Shown: positions 18,957-28,769, counted from the first letter of the stretch. The stretch: DNA of 62,479 nt from Rhizobium sp. Q54 (GCA_945889645.1 CAMDCA010000007.1:1-62479); one strand, 5' to 3'. Notes: generated by a model from the letters alone, not told the origin. Translations and numbers: made by a program.

Positions 18957-19922
18957 CTACGCCAGCCCGACCTTGCCCATGTCGAGGAACTTCTTGCGCC
19001 GCAGGGCGCGGAAGTCGGCGTCGTCGCCCAACGCGTCGAGATCGTCGAACGCCGTCGCGATGGCGGCGCCGACACGCTTGACCATCTCCTGCGGGTGGCG
19101 CTGGGCGCCGCCCGTCGGCTCCGAGATGATCTGATCGATGACGCGCAGCTTGTAGAGATCCTGCGCCGTGAGCTTCAGCGCCTCGGCCGCTTCCTTGGCC
19201 TTGTCGGACGAGCGCCACAGGATGGCAGCGCAGCCTTCGGGCGAGATCACCGAATAGATCGAGTGCTCGAGCATCATCACCTTGTTGCCGATGGCGAGCG
19301 CCACCGCCCCGCCCGAGCCGCCCTCGCCGAGGATCACCGAGACCACCGGTACGCGCACGTCGAGGCCGACCTCGATGGTGCGCGCGATTGCTTCGGCCTG
19401 GCCGCGCTGCTCGGCGCCGACGCCGGGGTAGGCGCCTTGGGTGTCCACCAACGTCAGGATCGGCAGGCTGAACCGGTCGGCCATCTGCAGCAGCCGCGTC
19501 GCCTTGCGATACCCTTCCGGGTGCGCCATGCCGAAGTTGTGGGCGATGCGGCCGTCGGTGCCGATGCCTTTCTCGTGGCCGATCACCATCACCGAGCGGC
19601 CGCGGAAGCGCCCCGGCCCGCCCAGGATGGCACGGTCGTCGCCAAACACGCGGTCGCCGGCGAGCGGCGTGAAGTCTTCGATCAGGCCCTGAACGTAGTG
19701 GGTGAAGTGCGGCCGGTCGAGATGGCGCGCCACCAGCGTCTTCTGCCACGCCGTCAGTTGCGAGTACGTCTCGGTCAGCAACTGGTCGGCGCGGGTCTGC
19801 AGCTTGCCGACCTCGGCGGTGATGTCCATCTCGCCCGAGTCGGACAGATGCCGCAGCTCCTTGATCTTGCCTTCGAGCTCGGCGATCGGCTTCTCGAATT
19901 CGAGAAACGTTTCCATGGCCAT
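18957..19922 (-). CDS. accA: Acetyl-CoA carboxylase carboxyltransferase, alpha subunit
   Basis: AccA, with AccD, transfers carboxyl from biotin to acetyl-CoA to make malonyl-CoA for fatty acid synthesis. The 321-residue protein has the usual start FLEFEKPIAELEGKI, then HEKGIGTDGRIAHNFGMAHP, LVDTQGAYPGVGAEQRGQ and ILGEGGSGGAVALAIGN, the crotonase-fold acyl-CoA site. It ends FRALRRKKFLDMG. It follows the malyl-CoA lyase gene on the same strand after a 34-base gap, so both may be transcribed together. Confidence 0.96.
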   Translation of the reverse strand: MAMETFLEFEKPIAELEGKIKELRHLSDSGEMDITAEVGKLQTRADQLLTETYSQLTAWQKTLVARHLDRPHFTHYVQGLIEDFTPLAGDRVFGDDRAILGGPGRFRGRSVMVIGHEKGIGTDGRIAHNFGMAHPEGYRKATRLLQMADRFSLPILTLVDTQGAYPGVGAEQRGQAEAIARTIEVGLDVRVPVVSVILGEGGSGGAVALAIGNKVMMLEHSIYSVISPEGCAAILWRSSDKAKEAAEALKLTAQDLYKLRVIDQIISEPTGGAQRHPQEMVKRVGAAIATAFDDLDALGDDADFRALRRKKFLDMGKVGLA

Positions 19923-19956
19923 GGGAAGAACGCTCCTTCGCTCGCGGGACTACAGG

Positions 19957-20955
19957 TTACGCCCGGCCGGCGCGGTTTGCCTTGGCGCCGATCAGCTCGG
20001 CCTTGGCCACCATGACTTCCGCCTGGCGCACCGAGGCCGCGTCGATCATACGCCCATCCAGGGTTATCGCACCGCGGCCCTGCGCCTGGGCTTCCTTCAT
20101 CGCGGCCAGGATGCGGCGGGCGCGATCGACTTCCTTGGCCGGCGGGTTGTTGGCTTCGTTGGCGAGCGCGATCTGGCTCGGGTGGATGGCCCACTTGCCT
20201 TCGCAGCCCAGCGTCGCGGCGCGCATCGCCTGGGCGCGGAAGCCGTCGGCATCCGCGATGTCGCCGAACGGGCCGTCGATGGCGCGCAAGCCATTGGCGC
20301 GCGCCGCCACCACCACGCGGGCGATGGCGTAGTGCCACATGTCGCCCCAATGGGTCTGGCGCGAGCCGTCCGCGGCCGGGTCGGTCAGCACGACGTAGTC
20401 GCGGTTGGGTCCGCCGATGACGGTGGTGCGCGCGCCGGTCGACGCCGCGTAGTCGGCCACACCGAAGTGTAGCGACTCGTTGCGCGGGCTCGCCGCGGCA
20501 ATCGCCTCGACGTTCTGCATGCCCAGCGCGGTCTCGATGATCAGCTCAAAGCCGATCTGCTTCTTGCGCCCGATGGCGGTTTCGATCTGCGTCACCATCA
20601 TGTCCACCGCGTAGACGTCGGACGGCGTGCCGACCTTGGGAATCATGATCATGTCGAGGCGGTCGCCGCCCTGCTCCAGGACGTCCACCACGTCGCGGTA
20701 CATATAGTGCGTGTCGAGGCCGTTGATGCGCACCGACACCGCCGACTCACCGAAGTCGAGGGTGCGCAGCGCCTTGATGATGTTGGCGCGCGCCACGACC
20801 TTGTCGTCCGGCGCCACCGCGTCCTCAAGGTCGAGGAAGATCACGTCGGCGCCGCTGGCTGCCGCCTTCTCCATCATCTTCGGCTGCGAGCCGGGCACCG
20901 CCAGCTCGCAACGATTGACGCGTGGAACGGCCCGGCGTGAGAGCGTGAAGCTCAT
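19957..20955 (-). CDS. mcl1: L-malyl-CoA / beta-methylmalyl-CoA lyase
   Basis: This HpcH/HpaI-type CoA lyase cleaves (2R,3S)-beta-methylmalyl-CoA and L-malyl-CoA to glyoxylate plus an acyl-CoA, a step of the ethylmalonyl-CoA pathway and related routes. The 332-residue product closely follows the Rhodobacter Mcl1 pattern: PRVNRCELAVPGSQPKMMEK, DVIFLDLEDAVAPDDK, SVRINGLDTHYMYRDVVD, then DGPFGDIADADGF and GKWAIHPSQIALANE. Acidic metal ligands in LDLEDAV and the arginine in VRINGLDT are present. It lies between xerD and accA. Citramalyl-CoA lyase is a possible alternative, but length and motifs favour Mcl1. Confidence 0.83.
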   Translation of the reverse strand: MSFTLSRRAVPRVNRCELAVPGSQPKMMEKAAASGADVIFLDLEDAVAPDDKVVARANIIKALRTLDFGESAVSVRINGLDTHYMYRDVVDVLEQGGDRLDMIMIPKVGTPSDVYAVDMMVTQIETAIGRKKQIGFELIIETALGMQNVEAIAAASPRNESLHFGVADYAASTGARTTVIGGPNRDYVVLTDPAADGSRQTHWGDMWHYAIARVVVAARANGLRAIDGPFGDIADADGFRAQAMRAATLGCEGKWAIHPSQIALANEANNPPAKEVDRARRILAAMKEAQAQGRGAITLDGRMIDAASVRQAEVMVAKAELIGAKANRAGRA

Positions 20956-21029
20956 CGTGAATCCCCAATCGAGCGGCCGGCCGCCAATCCCCCTGGATGG
21001 GCGGCCGCGCGCCCCGCAAGGGCGGGAAC

Positions 21030-21920
<891 letters not shown>

Positions 21921-21952
21921 ATGGCGGTCAGCCGGAACCTTATTCGCGCTCC

Positions 21953-23788
21953 TCAAATCCCGTGGCCCAAGGCGGCCTCGACGGCGATGGCGCGGGCTTC
22001 GTCGTTCAGGCCGATGGCGCGCAGTGCGGCGATCGCCTGGGTCAACGCGGCGCCGCCGGCCTCGTCGGGTCCGCCGTCGCCGATGATCATCAACGTCAGC
22101 AGGACGGTTTCGGCGATGCGCTTGGCGGCAGCGGCTTCGGCGAGCGCGTTCTGCAGCGCCGGCGCCGGCGCGTTGCCGCTCAACAGCGCGGGACCGTACA
22201 GCAGCGGCTCCCACGCTTCGCGCGGCAACGGCGTGCCCATCGCCGCATACAACGTGTAGAGCAGCGCGCGGCGATCGGCGTCCGTGCCTTCGACCGGCTT
22301 CGGCAGATCCTGCCACCATGTACCGGTGCGTGCGACGGAGCGCGTCGCAGCGCCGGCCGGGTCGGCAAGCTGCAGCAGCGGCCACAGCTGCGCCACCATG
22401 GTGATGGCCTGAGAATTGGCGCCCTGCGGCGAGATGCTGCCCGCCGCGCGCAGCGCGACTTCGAGCCAGCGCCACGCTAGCGGCAGGTCGCCGGCAGCGA
22501 GTGCCGCGCGCGCCGCTTCGCCGGCAACCGGCAGACGATCGGGGGACGGCTCCAACGCGCGCAGTGCCGCGAGGTTTACGCGCGCGGCAGTGGCGAACAA
22601 ACCGTCGGTGCGGCCTGCCTTCCACGCTGCCTGCAACGCGGCCGCCCGCTGCGCCGGATCGGTCCAGACCTGGGCCGCCTGGTACAGCAGCGCGTTGACG
22701 CGCGGACCGCGCTCCTTGGCTGCGGTATCCAGCGCCGCGGCGATCTGCGCGTCGGTGTAGGACATGGCGGAATAGATTTCGGCCAGCGTGTCGGTGGCGA
22801 GCGCGCCCGCGGCCTCGGCGCGCTCGGCGGCCTCCAGAACTTCAACCGGAATGGCCGCCGCGTCCTTGGGCGCCGTCGCGATCGCCCACAGGATCGCGGG
22901 CTCCGCGCCGGCCACCGCGTCGGCCGGGACCGGCTGGTTGGCGGCACGCAACATGGCCAGGTGCAGCGGCGTCGGATCGACCAGGCTGGTGATTGGCGGG
23001 CCGCCGGCGCCGCCCGGCAGGGCTGCGATCAACGCAAAGAATGCCTCGTCGCCGACCTGGCCCTGGTCGCGCAACAGTGCGGTCGCCAGCGTGACGGCGG
23101 CGGTGTCGCGGTCCAACGCGCGGCAAAAGGCGAGAGTCTTGAGCCAGTGCGGCGCCGGTTCGTCCTGCACCAGCGCCGGCACGCGCCCGCAGGCGCCGCC
23201 GTAGTCACCGGCCAGCAGCATGGCGTCGATTTCGGCTCGCGACAGCGCCGGATCATCGACCGGTGCGGCGGCGATGCGCAGCAGTTCGTTGACCTCGGAG
23301 ATGCGTCCGCCGGCCATCAGCCGCTCGACGCGCAACCCGATCAGGCTCGGTGCGATGGGGGCGCCGGCCGGCACCACGGCGGTGGTGAGCAATAGGCGCG
23401 CCGCGAGATCCTGCATGGCGGGCGAGAACGTGCCCATCGGCAGGCGCGGCAGCAGCATCTCGACGCGGGCGCGCGGCGTACCGCGCCACATCTGGATGCC
23501 AAGACCGCCGTGCGGATCGTCGAGCAGCCCGACCACCGAGGGGTCAACGTCGGTCAGCACGCCGACTTCGATCGGCGCCTCCGAACCGCGGGCTGGCGCA
23601 ATGGGCTGGCGCGGTGCCTGCAGCGGCGTCGGCCGCGGCGGGTCAAACGGCGCGTCCAGCTGGCCGACCAGCGGTTGCGGTTGGGGAGCGACCTGCGCAG
23701 CCGCCGGCATGGCGGCACACGCCAGCAGCGCGGCGACGGTGACGGCGCGACGCAACAAAAAGAAGTTGCCGCTGCAGGGCGCGTGCAT
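21953..23788 (-). CDS. Long exported alanine-rich helical protein, conserved next to xerD-aroK
   Basis: The 611-residue product has a signal peptide (LLRRAVTVAALLACAAMPAAAQ) followed by a Pro-rich stretch. The rest is nearly all Ala/Leu-rich helix with repeat-like character, for example around ALLYQAAQVWTDPAQRAAAL and AARAALAAGDLPLAWRWLEVAL, which looks like an alpha-solenoid of the TPR/SEL1 kind without a clear consensus. I do not recognise a function. ATG 23788 was chosen because it starts just before the signal peptide; an upstream start would overlap the small membrane protein gene. From memory, similar proteins lie at this place in Rhodospirillales. Confidence 0.7.
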   Translation of the reverse strand: MHAPCSGNFFLLRRAVTVAALLACAAMPAAAQVAPQPQPLVGQLDAPFDPPRPTPLQAPRQPIAPARGSEAPIEVGVLTDVDPSVVGLLDDPHGGLGIQMWRGTPRARVEMLLPRLPMGTFSPAMQDLAARLLLTTAVVPAGAPIAPSLIGLRVERLMAGGRISEVNELLRIAAAPVDDPALSRAEIDAMLLAGDYGGACGRVPALVQDEPAPHWLKTLAFCRALDRDTAAVTLATALLRDQGQVGDEAFFALIAALPGGAGGPPITSLVDPTPLHLAMLRAANQPVPADAVAGAEPAILWAIATAPKDAAAIPVEVLEAAERAEAAGALATDTLAEIYSAMSYTDAQIAAALDTAAKERGPRVNALLYQAAQVWTDPAQRAAALQAAWKAGRTDGLFATAARVNLAALRALEPSPDRLPVAGEAARAALAAGDLPLAWRWLEVALRAAGSISPQGANSQAITMVAQLWPLLQLADPAGAATRSVARTGTWWQDLPKPVEGTDADRRALLYTLYAAMGTPLPREAWEPLLYGPALLSGNAPAPALQNALAEAAAAKRIAETVLLTLMIIGDGGPDEAGGAALTQAIAALRAIGLNDEARAIAVEAALGHGI

Positions 23789-23805
23789 GGCGGGCGCTGT
23801 CCGCG

Positions 23806-24030
23806 CTACTTCGGGAACCGGTCGGTGGACAGGATCTGCTCGATGCGCTGCGACGGCGCCGGTATGTCCCACATAAGAAGGAACACCGCGCCGGCGACGA
23901 TGGCGATCAGGAACACGGCCAGCAGCCCGCCCAGGAACCGCGAGCCAGTGCCGCGTTCGGACGGGGTGGGGCGCTGCAGTCGATTGAGTGTGGGCGTGGG
24001 ATTTGTCCCTTGGGTTCCGAGGCGAATCAC
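23806..24030 (-). CDS. Small single-pass membrane protein
   Basis: The 74-residue protein has a basic Pro/Arg-rich N-terminal part, one membrane helix (about 33-53, GGLLAVFLIAIVAGAVFLLM) and a conserved-looking tail WDIPAPSQRIEQILSTDRFPK. The short tail after the helix, ending in a Lys or Arg, resembles small proteins encoded at the same place in relatives. It lies 17 bases before the long exported protein gene on the same strand and is divergent from aroK. Function unknown. Confidence 0.65.
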   Translation of the reverse strand: MIRLGTQGTNPTPTLNRLQRPTPSERGTGSRFLGGLLAVFLIAIVAGAVFLLMWDIPAPSQRIEQILSTDRFPK

Positions 24031-24216
24031 GGCTGCTGCGGGGCGGAAACGCTGGTTTGCGCTTCCGGAGGCGCGCTAACCGCGGGCCGGGTGCCTATGA
24101 TATGAGGATACGCTGAGGAATATGGCAAAGATGGGACAGTCTATCGGCCGGTCCGTTGCGGGACAACGGCCGCAGCCAAGCCATTGCGCTGGAGGCGCGA
24201 CGCGCCTGAGCACCCG

Positions 24217-24768
24217 ATGAATGGCGGCCGCGGCACGTCTCAGCGCACCATCGTCCTGGTCGGACTGATGGGCGCCGGCAAGACCAGCATCGGGCGGCGC
24301 CTGGCCACCCGCCTGGGCGTGCCGTTCATCGACGCGGACGCCGAGATCGAGGCCGCCGCCGGCGAATCGATTCCCGACATCTTCGCGCGCCACGGCGAGC
24401 AGGCGTTCCGGGACGGCGAGCGCCGGGTGATCGCCCGGCTGCTGGAACGGCCGGCGCACGTTCTGGCCACCGGCGGCGGGGCATTCATGGACGCCGAGAC
24501 GCGCGAGCGGATCGTCACGGTCGGGACGTCGGTATGGCTGCGCGCCACCATCGAGACCTTGGTGCGCCGCCTGGAAAAGAGCCGCACCCAGCGGCCATTG
24601 CTGGCCCAGGGCGACCTGCGCGAGCGCGTGCAGCAACTGATGGATGAGCGCTATCCGACCTATGCCCAGGCCGACATTGTCATCGATACCGGCGAAGGCC
24701 CGCACGAGCCGGTGGTTGACGCCATCCTGGCCGCGCTCAAGGGCGCTCCTGCCCCGGCCGGGGCGTAA
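24217..24768 (+). CDS. aroK: Shikimate kinase
   Basis: AroK phosphorylates shikimate at the 3-hydroxyl. The 183-residue protein has Walker [10 protein letters not shown] (16-24), the shikimate-binding FIDADAEIE and TGGGAFMD, and the lid region [10 protein letters not shown] chose ATG 24217; the open frame extends to 24184, but family members begin near the P-loop. A GGAGG at 24191 is too far away to serve this ATG, so the start has some doubt. The divergent gap to the small membrane protein gene (24031-24216) holds AT-richer sequence around 24095-24130 but no clear promoter. aroB follows after nine bases. Confidence 0.93.
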   Translation: MNGGRGTSQRTIVLVGLMGAGKTSIGRRLATRLGVPFIDADAEIEAAAGESIPDIFARHGEQAFRDGERRVIARLLERPAHVLATGGGAFMDAETRERIVTVGTSVWLRATIETLVRRLEKSRTQRPLLAQGDLRERVQQLMDERYPTYAQADIVIDTGEGPHEPVVDAILAALKGAPAPAGA

Positions 24769-24777
24769 GGCATCGAC

Positions 24778-25896
24778 ATGAGCGTGTTCGGAACGGTTCG
24801 AGTCGCGTTGGGCGAGCGTGCGTACGACGTCGTGGTCGGCCGCGGCCTGTTGGCTGAGGCGGAAAAGCACATAGGACCGCTGCTGGCGCGGCCGCGGGTG
24901 GCCATCGTCACCGACAGCAACGTCGAAGGATTGCACCTGGCTACCCTGACTGCGGCACTGGCGCGCGGCGGCATCAGCGCCAACACCATCGTCCTGCCGG
25001 CCGGCGAGGAGACCAAGAACTTCCGCCAGCTCGAAGCCCTGCTCGACCGCCTGCTCGACGCGCGCATCGAGCGCAGCGACACGATCCTGGCCCTCGGCGG
25101 CGGCGTCATCGGCGACATCGCCGGCTTTGCCGCCGCGACGTTGCGCCGCGGCACACCCATCATCCAGATTCCCACCACCCTGCTGGCCCAGGTGGACGCC
25201 GCCATTGGCGGCAAGACCGCGGTGGACACGCGCCACGGCAAGAACCTGGTCGGCGCCATCCATCAGCCGCGCTTGGTGCTGGAGGACATCGGAGTCCTCG
25301 ACACCCTGCCGCGCCGCGAAGTGCTGTCCGGCTACGCCGAGGTGGTGAAGTACGGGCTGCTCGGCGACGCGCGCTTCTTCGAGTGGTTGGAAGCAAACGG
25401 CCGCCACGTCATCATCGGCGACCCGGCGGCACGCAACTACGCGGTACTGACCAGCGCCCGCATGAAAGCCGAGGTCGTGGCCGGCGACGAACGCGAGTCG
25501 GGCGCCCGCGCGCTCCTCAACCTGGGCCACACGTTCGCCCACGCCCTCGAAGCCGAGCTTGGCTACGACGGCCGTCTGCTGCACGGCGAAGCCGTGGCCG
25601 CCGGACTGGTGCTGGCGTTCGAGTTGTCGCAGCGCCGCGGCCTGGTGACTGCGGCCGAGACGGGGCGCGTGCGCCGCCATCTGGCGCAGATCGGACTGCC
25701 AGCAGGCCTGCCGCTCGCGGCCCCCGCCACCGGCTGGGATCCTCGCCGCCTGCTGGAACACATGCGCCAGGACAAAAAGGTGAAAGCCGGCAAGTTGGGC
25801 TTCATCCTGGTCAAGGGTCTGGGCAACGCATTCGTCAGCCGCGACGTCGATGAGGCCGACGTGTTGGGCGTGCTCGACGCGGAACTCGCGGCGTAA
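24778..25896 (+). CDS. aroB: 3-dehydroquinate synthase
   Basis: AroB converts DAHP to 3-dehydroquinate with NAD and a divalent metal, the second step of the shikimate pathway. The 372-residue protein has LPAGEETKNF, LALGGGVIGDIAGFAAAT (NAD site), PTTLLAQVDAAIGGKTAVD, SGYAEVVKYG (metal-ligand Glu) and NLGHTFAHALE with the metal-binding histidines. The start ATG is nine bases after the aroK stop, with AAGG between them. Gene order aroK-aroB is standard. Confidence 0.96.
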   Translation: MSVFGTVRVALGERAYDVVVGRGLLAEAEKHIGPLLARPRVAIVTDSNVEGLHLATLTAALARGGISANTIVLPAGEETKNFRQLEALLDRLLDARIERSDTILALGGGVIGDIAGFAAATLRRGTPIIQIPTTLLAQVDAAIGGKTAVDTRHGKNLVGAIHQPRLVLEDIGVLDTLPRREVLSGYAEVVKYGLLGDARFFEWLEANGRHVIIGDPAARNYAVLTSARMKAEVVAGDERESGARALLNLGHTFAHALEAELGYDGRLLHGEAVAAGLVLAFELSQRRGLVTAAETGRVRRHLAQIGLPAGLPLAAPATGWDPRRLLEHMRQDKKVKAGKLGFILVKGLGNAFVSRDVDEADVLGVLDAELAA

Positions 25897-25898
25897 CC

Positions 25899-27176
25899 AT
25901 GCAGTCCGCACTCATCGTGTCGCTCGTCGCGATCTTCTTGCTGTTGGTGGTGGGAGCATTCTTCTCGGCCGCCGAGACGGCGCTGACGACGGCCAGCCGC
26001 GCCCGCCTGCGTCACCTCGAAACCAAGGGCAACCAGCGCGCCGGCATCGTCGCCGCGCTGAACGAGCGGCGCGAGCGCCTGCTCGGCACCGTGCTGATCG
26101 GCAACAACGTCGTCAACATTCTGGGCTCGGCGCTCGCCACCAGCGCGTTGATTCGCATCTTCGGCGACGCGGGCGTGGTTTATGCCACCGCGATCATGAC
26201 GGTCTTGGTGCTGGTCTTCGCCGAGATCCTGCCCAAGACGTACGCGTTGCTGCACGCCGATCGCGTCGCCCTGGCGGTCGCACCGATCCTGCGCGTCGTC
26301 GTCGCGGTCGTCGGCCCGGTGAGCAACGCCGTCGATTCCGTGGTTCGCGTCATCCTGCGGATGTTCCGCGTGCGCTCGGCCGCGGGCGGAGAGATGGCGC
26401 AGGAGGAGATTCGCGGCGCCATCGACCTATACCAAGAAGCCGGCGGCACGCGCGGTGAGCGCCAGATGCTGGGTGGCATCCTCGACCTCGCCCACGTTGA
26501 TGTGTCCGAGATCATGATCCATCGCAAGAACATGTTCGTGCTCAACGCCGAGGAGCCGCCGTCCAAGATCCTGGCTGGCGTGCTGGACGCCCAGTACACG
26601 CGCGTGCCGGTCTATCGCGGGGCGCAGGACAACATCGTCGGCATCCTGCACGTCAAAGACGTGCTGCAGGCGGTCACCGCCCACAAGCAGGACATCGCCA
26701 CCCTCGACATCGCCGGGCTGGCCAAAGAGCCGTGGTTCGTCCCCAACACGACCACCCTGCGCGAGCAGCTGACTGCCTTCCGCCGCCGCAAGGCGCACTT
26801 CGCGCTCGTCGTGGACGAGTACGGCGTGCTGATGGGCCTCGTCACCCTGGAAGACATTCTCGAAGAGATCGTCGGTGACATTTCCGACGAGTTCGACGTC
26901 GCGGCGGCGGGCATCCGGCCGCAGCCCGACGGCTCGTACATCGTCGAGGGCACGACGACCATCCGCGACATCAACCGCCGCCTGGAATGGAATCTGCCCG
27001 ACGACCAGGCCACCACCATCGCCGGCCTGGTCCTGCACGAGGCGCAGACCATCCCCGAGGCGAAGCAGGTGTTCACGTTCCACGGTTATCGCTTCGAGGT
27101 GCTGCGCCGCCAGCGCAACCAAATCACGCTGCTGCGCGTCTCGCCGCCGCAACGCCCCGCCGAACCGACTCAGTAA
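25899..27176 (+). CDS. HlyC/CorC-family transporter (CNNM, CBS pair, CorC_HlyC domain)
   Basis: The 425-residue membrane protein has an N-terminal DUF21/CNNM domain with several membrane helices and the word FFSAAETALTTASRARL, then GNNVVNILGSALATSAL and FAEILPKTYA. A CBS pair follows (VSEIMIHRKNM to GLVTLEDILEEIVGDI), and a C-terminal CorC_HlyC domain starts at DGSYIVEGTTTIRDINRRL. Such proteins take part in Mg2+/Co2+ export or resistance. It starts two bases after the aroB stop and is probably co-transcribed. Confidence 0.9.
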   Translation: MQSALIVSLVAIFLLLVVGAFFSAAETALTTASRARLRHLETKGNQRAGIVAALNERRERLLGTVLIGNNVVNILGSALATSALIRIFGDAGVVYATAIMTVLVLVFAEILPKTYALLHADRVALAVAPILRVVVAVVGPVSNAVDSVVRVILRMFRVRSAAGGEMAQEEIRGAIDLYQEAGGTRGERQMLGGILDLAHVDVSEIMIHRKNMFVLNAEEPPSKILAGVLDAQYTRVPVYRGAQDNIVGILHVKDVLQAVTAHKQDIATLDIAGLAKEPWFVPNTTTLREQLTAFRRRKAHFALVVDEYGVLMGLVTLEDILEEIVGDISDEFDVAAAGIRPQPDGSYIVEGTTTIRDINRRLEWNLPDDQATTIAGLVLHEAQTIPEAKQVFTFHGYRFEVLRRQRNQITLLRVSPPQRPAEPTQ

Positions 27177-27203
27177 CGTGCCGCAGCGATCGAGACGCAC
27201 TCC

Positions 27204-28076
27204 ATGATCGAGGTGCTGGTCTCGGTCATGGCGCCGGTGGCGCTGATTCTGGCGGTCGGCGCGCTGTGGGACCGGCTGCGCCAGCCGTTCGACGCCGCGT
27301 TCGCCGGCGGCCTCGTCTACTACATCGGCGGACCGTGCCTGACGTTCTCGACCCTGGTCGACTACGACTTCTCGTCCGGCGTCCAGCGCATCGCCTTGGC
27401 AACCGTCGCGGCGTTCGCCTTCTTTGGCGTCGTGGGCGCCGTCGCGCTGCGGATGCTGGGCTGGTCCCAGCGCAGCTACCTGAATTCGATTCTGTTTCCC
27501 AACCTCGGCAACATGGGCCTGCCGCTCGCCTTGTTCGCCTTCGGCGACGAAGGCCTGGCCGTGGCCGTGGTGATCTTCACCATCGGCTCGGTGGCGCACT
27601 CGTCGGTCGGCATCTGGATCGTGTCGGGGCGCCTGTCGCCGTCCGAAGTGATCAAGGCGCCGCTGCTCTACGCCACACTCCTGGCGCTCGGCACCCACAG
27701 CCTGGGCCTGGAGTTGCCGTCGTTCGCGCTGCGCGCGGCCGACATCCTGGGCGGGCTCACCATTCCGCTCATGCTGCTGTCGCTGGGGGTGTCGCTGTCG
27801 CGGCTGAAGATCAGCAACACCGGCCGGGCGGCGATGCTGGCGTTCCTGCGCATCGGGATCGGACTGGCGGGCGGCCTCGCGGCCGTCACACTGTTCGACC
27901 TGTCGCCGCTGGAGCGCGGCGTGTTGTTGCTCGACGCGGTGATGCCCGCGGCGGTTTTCAACTACCTGTTGGCGGAAAGGTTCAAGACATCGCCGGAAGA
28001 CGTCGCCGGCGGAGTCGCGCTGTCGACGCTGGCCGCATTCGCCGTGCTGCCGGTCGTGCTGGCGTTCGTGATGTGA
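27204..28076 (+). CDS. AEC-family (auxin efflux carrier-type) transporter
   Basis: The 290-residue protein has about ten hydrophobic helices in two halves, with VYYIGGPCLTFSTLV in the first half and FPNLGNMGLPLALFAFG in the middle, the conserved AEC signature. The second half has TIPLMLLSLGVSLSRL and DAVMPAAVFNYLLAERF. AEC carriers export organic acids or similar anions; the substrate here cannot be read. It follows the CorC-like gene by 27 bases. The last 115 bases overlap the 3' end of the ribbon-helix-helix gene on the other strand. Confidence 0.88.
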   Translation: MIEVLVSVMAPVALILAVGALWDRLRQPFDAAFAGGLVYYIGGPCLTFSTLVDYDFSSGVQRIALATVAAFAFFGVVGAVALRMLGWSQRSYLNSILFPNLGNMGLPLALFAFGDEGLAVAVVIFTIGSVAHSSVGIWIVSGRLSPSEVIKAPLLYATLLALGTHSLGLELPSFALRAADILGGLTIPLMLLSLGVSLSRLKISNTGRAAMLAFLRIGIGLAGGLAAVTLFDLSPLERGVLLLDAVMPAAVFNYLLAERFKTSPEDVAGGVALSTLAAFAVLPVVLAFVM

Positions 28077-28351
28077 AGCAGAGGCTTCCGCTCGGCCGGA
28101 TTCGCCTGGCCGCGGAAGTAGCCCATGATGAAGACGCGCAGGTTGGACGTGAAGCCGCCGTCAGGCCGACTCGCCGCAACGTGCGTGCAGATTTGATTGA
28201 GCGTTGCGCTCTCGCGCTGGCAAATGTCTACCAGTGCTTCCCATATCTCTCGTTCCAGCCGCACACTCGTGCGCCGTCCCGCGATGCGCACGTTCCTGCT
28301 GACCAGCGAACTCGGCAAGGACTCCCCCACGCACGTGTCCGTGATTACCAT
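27962..28351 (-). CDS. Ribbon-helix-helix domain protein
   Basis: The 129-residue protein has the alphaproteobacterial ribbon-helix-helix pattern RNVRIAGRRTSVRLEREIWE, then LVDICQRESATLNQICTHV and LRVFIMGYFRG. This domain (PF13467 type) is a small DNA-binding fold usually found in regulators. After about residue 85 the sequence is Ser/Thr/Ala-rich and unconserved; this tail is the part that overlaps the AEC transporter gene by 115 bases. An ATG at 28351 starts the frame. The bolA gene lies upstream on the same strand, 97 bases away. Confidence 0.72.
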   Translation of the reverse strand: MVITDTCVGESLPSSLVSRNVRIAGRRTSVRLEREIWEALVDICQRESATLNQICTHVAASRPDGGFTSNLRVFIMGYFRGQANPAERKPLLHITNASTTGSTANAASVDSATPPATSSGDVLNLSANR

Positions 28352-28364
28352 GATTCAGAGATTG

Positions 28365-28408
28365 AGTGCTATCCCCGGTTGTAGCACTCGTACAGATTGA
28401 AAAATCTG
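28365..28408. other. Two small perfect hairpins between bolA and the RHH gene
   Basis: AGTGCTA (28365-28371) pairs with TAGCACT (28382-28388), and CAGATT (28393-28398) pairs with AATCTG (28403-28408) around a GAAA loop. Neither is followed by a T-run on either strand. They could be processing or operator sites in front of the RHH gene. I see no gene in 28352-28448. Confidence 0.4.
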
Positions 28409-28448
28409 CATGCGGTTGTAGGCGACCGGTTGCAGACCGTGCGATGCG

Positions 28449-28769
28449 TCACGCCGTCGTTGCGTTTTCACCCGGTGCAAGTGCGCTCAGCGCGAGCGCG
28501 TGGACGCGATCTGCGAGTTGCGCAGCGAGCACGCGATGCACACGCCGCTGCCGTTCAACGCGCGAAACACCAGCGAACGCGGCCGATACGATCTCAATGC
28601 GGAAGTGCGTCTCGCCGCCGGGGCGCGATCCGCTGTGGCCTTCGTGGCGGTGCGACTCATCGATGATCGTCAAACTCTCCGGCGCGAACTCCCGGCGCAG
28701 ATTCTGTTCAATGGCGGCGCGGACGGTTCCCGCGGCGAGCGGCGGCTGTGGCGATGGCGATTGGGACAT
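28449..28769 (-). CDS. bolA: BolA family protein
   Basis: The 106-residue protein matches BolA: AAIEQNLRREFAPESLTIID, DESHRHEGHSG, GGETHFRIEIVSAAFAGVSR and RVHRVLAAQLADRVHALAL. BolA proteins bind monothiol glutaredoxins and [2Fe-2S] clusters and influence cell shape and iron handling. The start MSQSPSPQ at 28769 is preferred because the open frame extends far into divergent rmuC. The divergent gap to rmuC is 58 bases and holds no clear promoter. Confidence 0.87.
   Translation of the reverse strand: MSQSPSPQPPLAAGTVRAAIEQNLRREFAPESLTIIDESHRHEGHSGSRPGGETHFRIEIVSAAFAGVSRVERQRRVHRVLAAQLADRVHALALSALAPGENATTA

Noticed and set aside
24076-25911. 611-codon minus-strand frame opposite aroK and aroB
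   Set aside because: The plus strand encodes two clear enzymes here; the antisense frame comes from G/C-rich third positions.
26427-27698. 423-codon minus-strand frame opposite the CorC-like and AEC genes
   Set aside because: His/Asp/Gln/Arg-rich composition without hydrophobic core, a shadow of two membrane protein genes.
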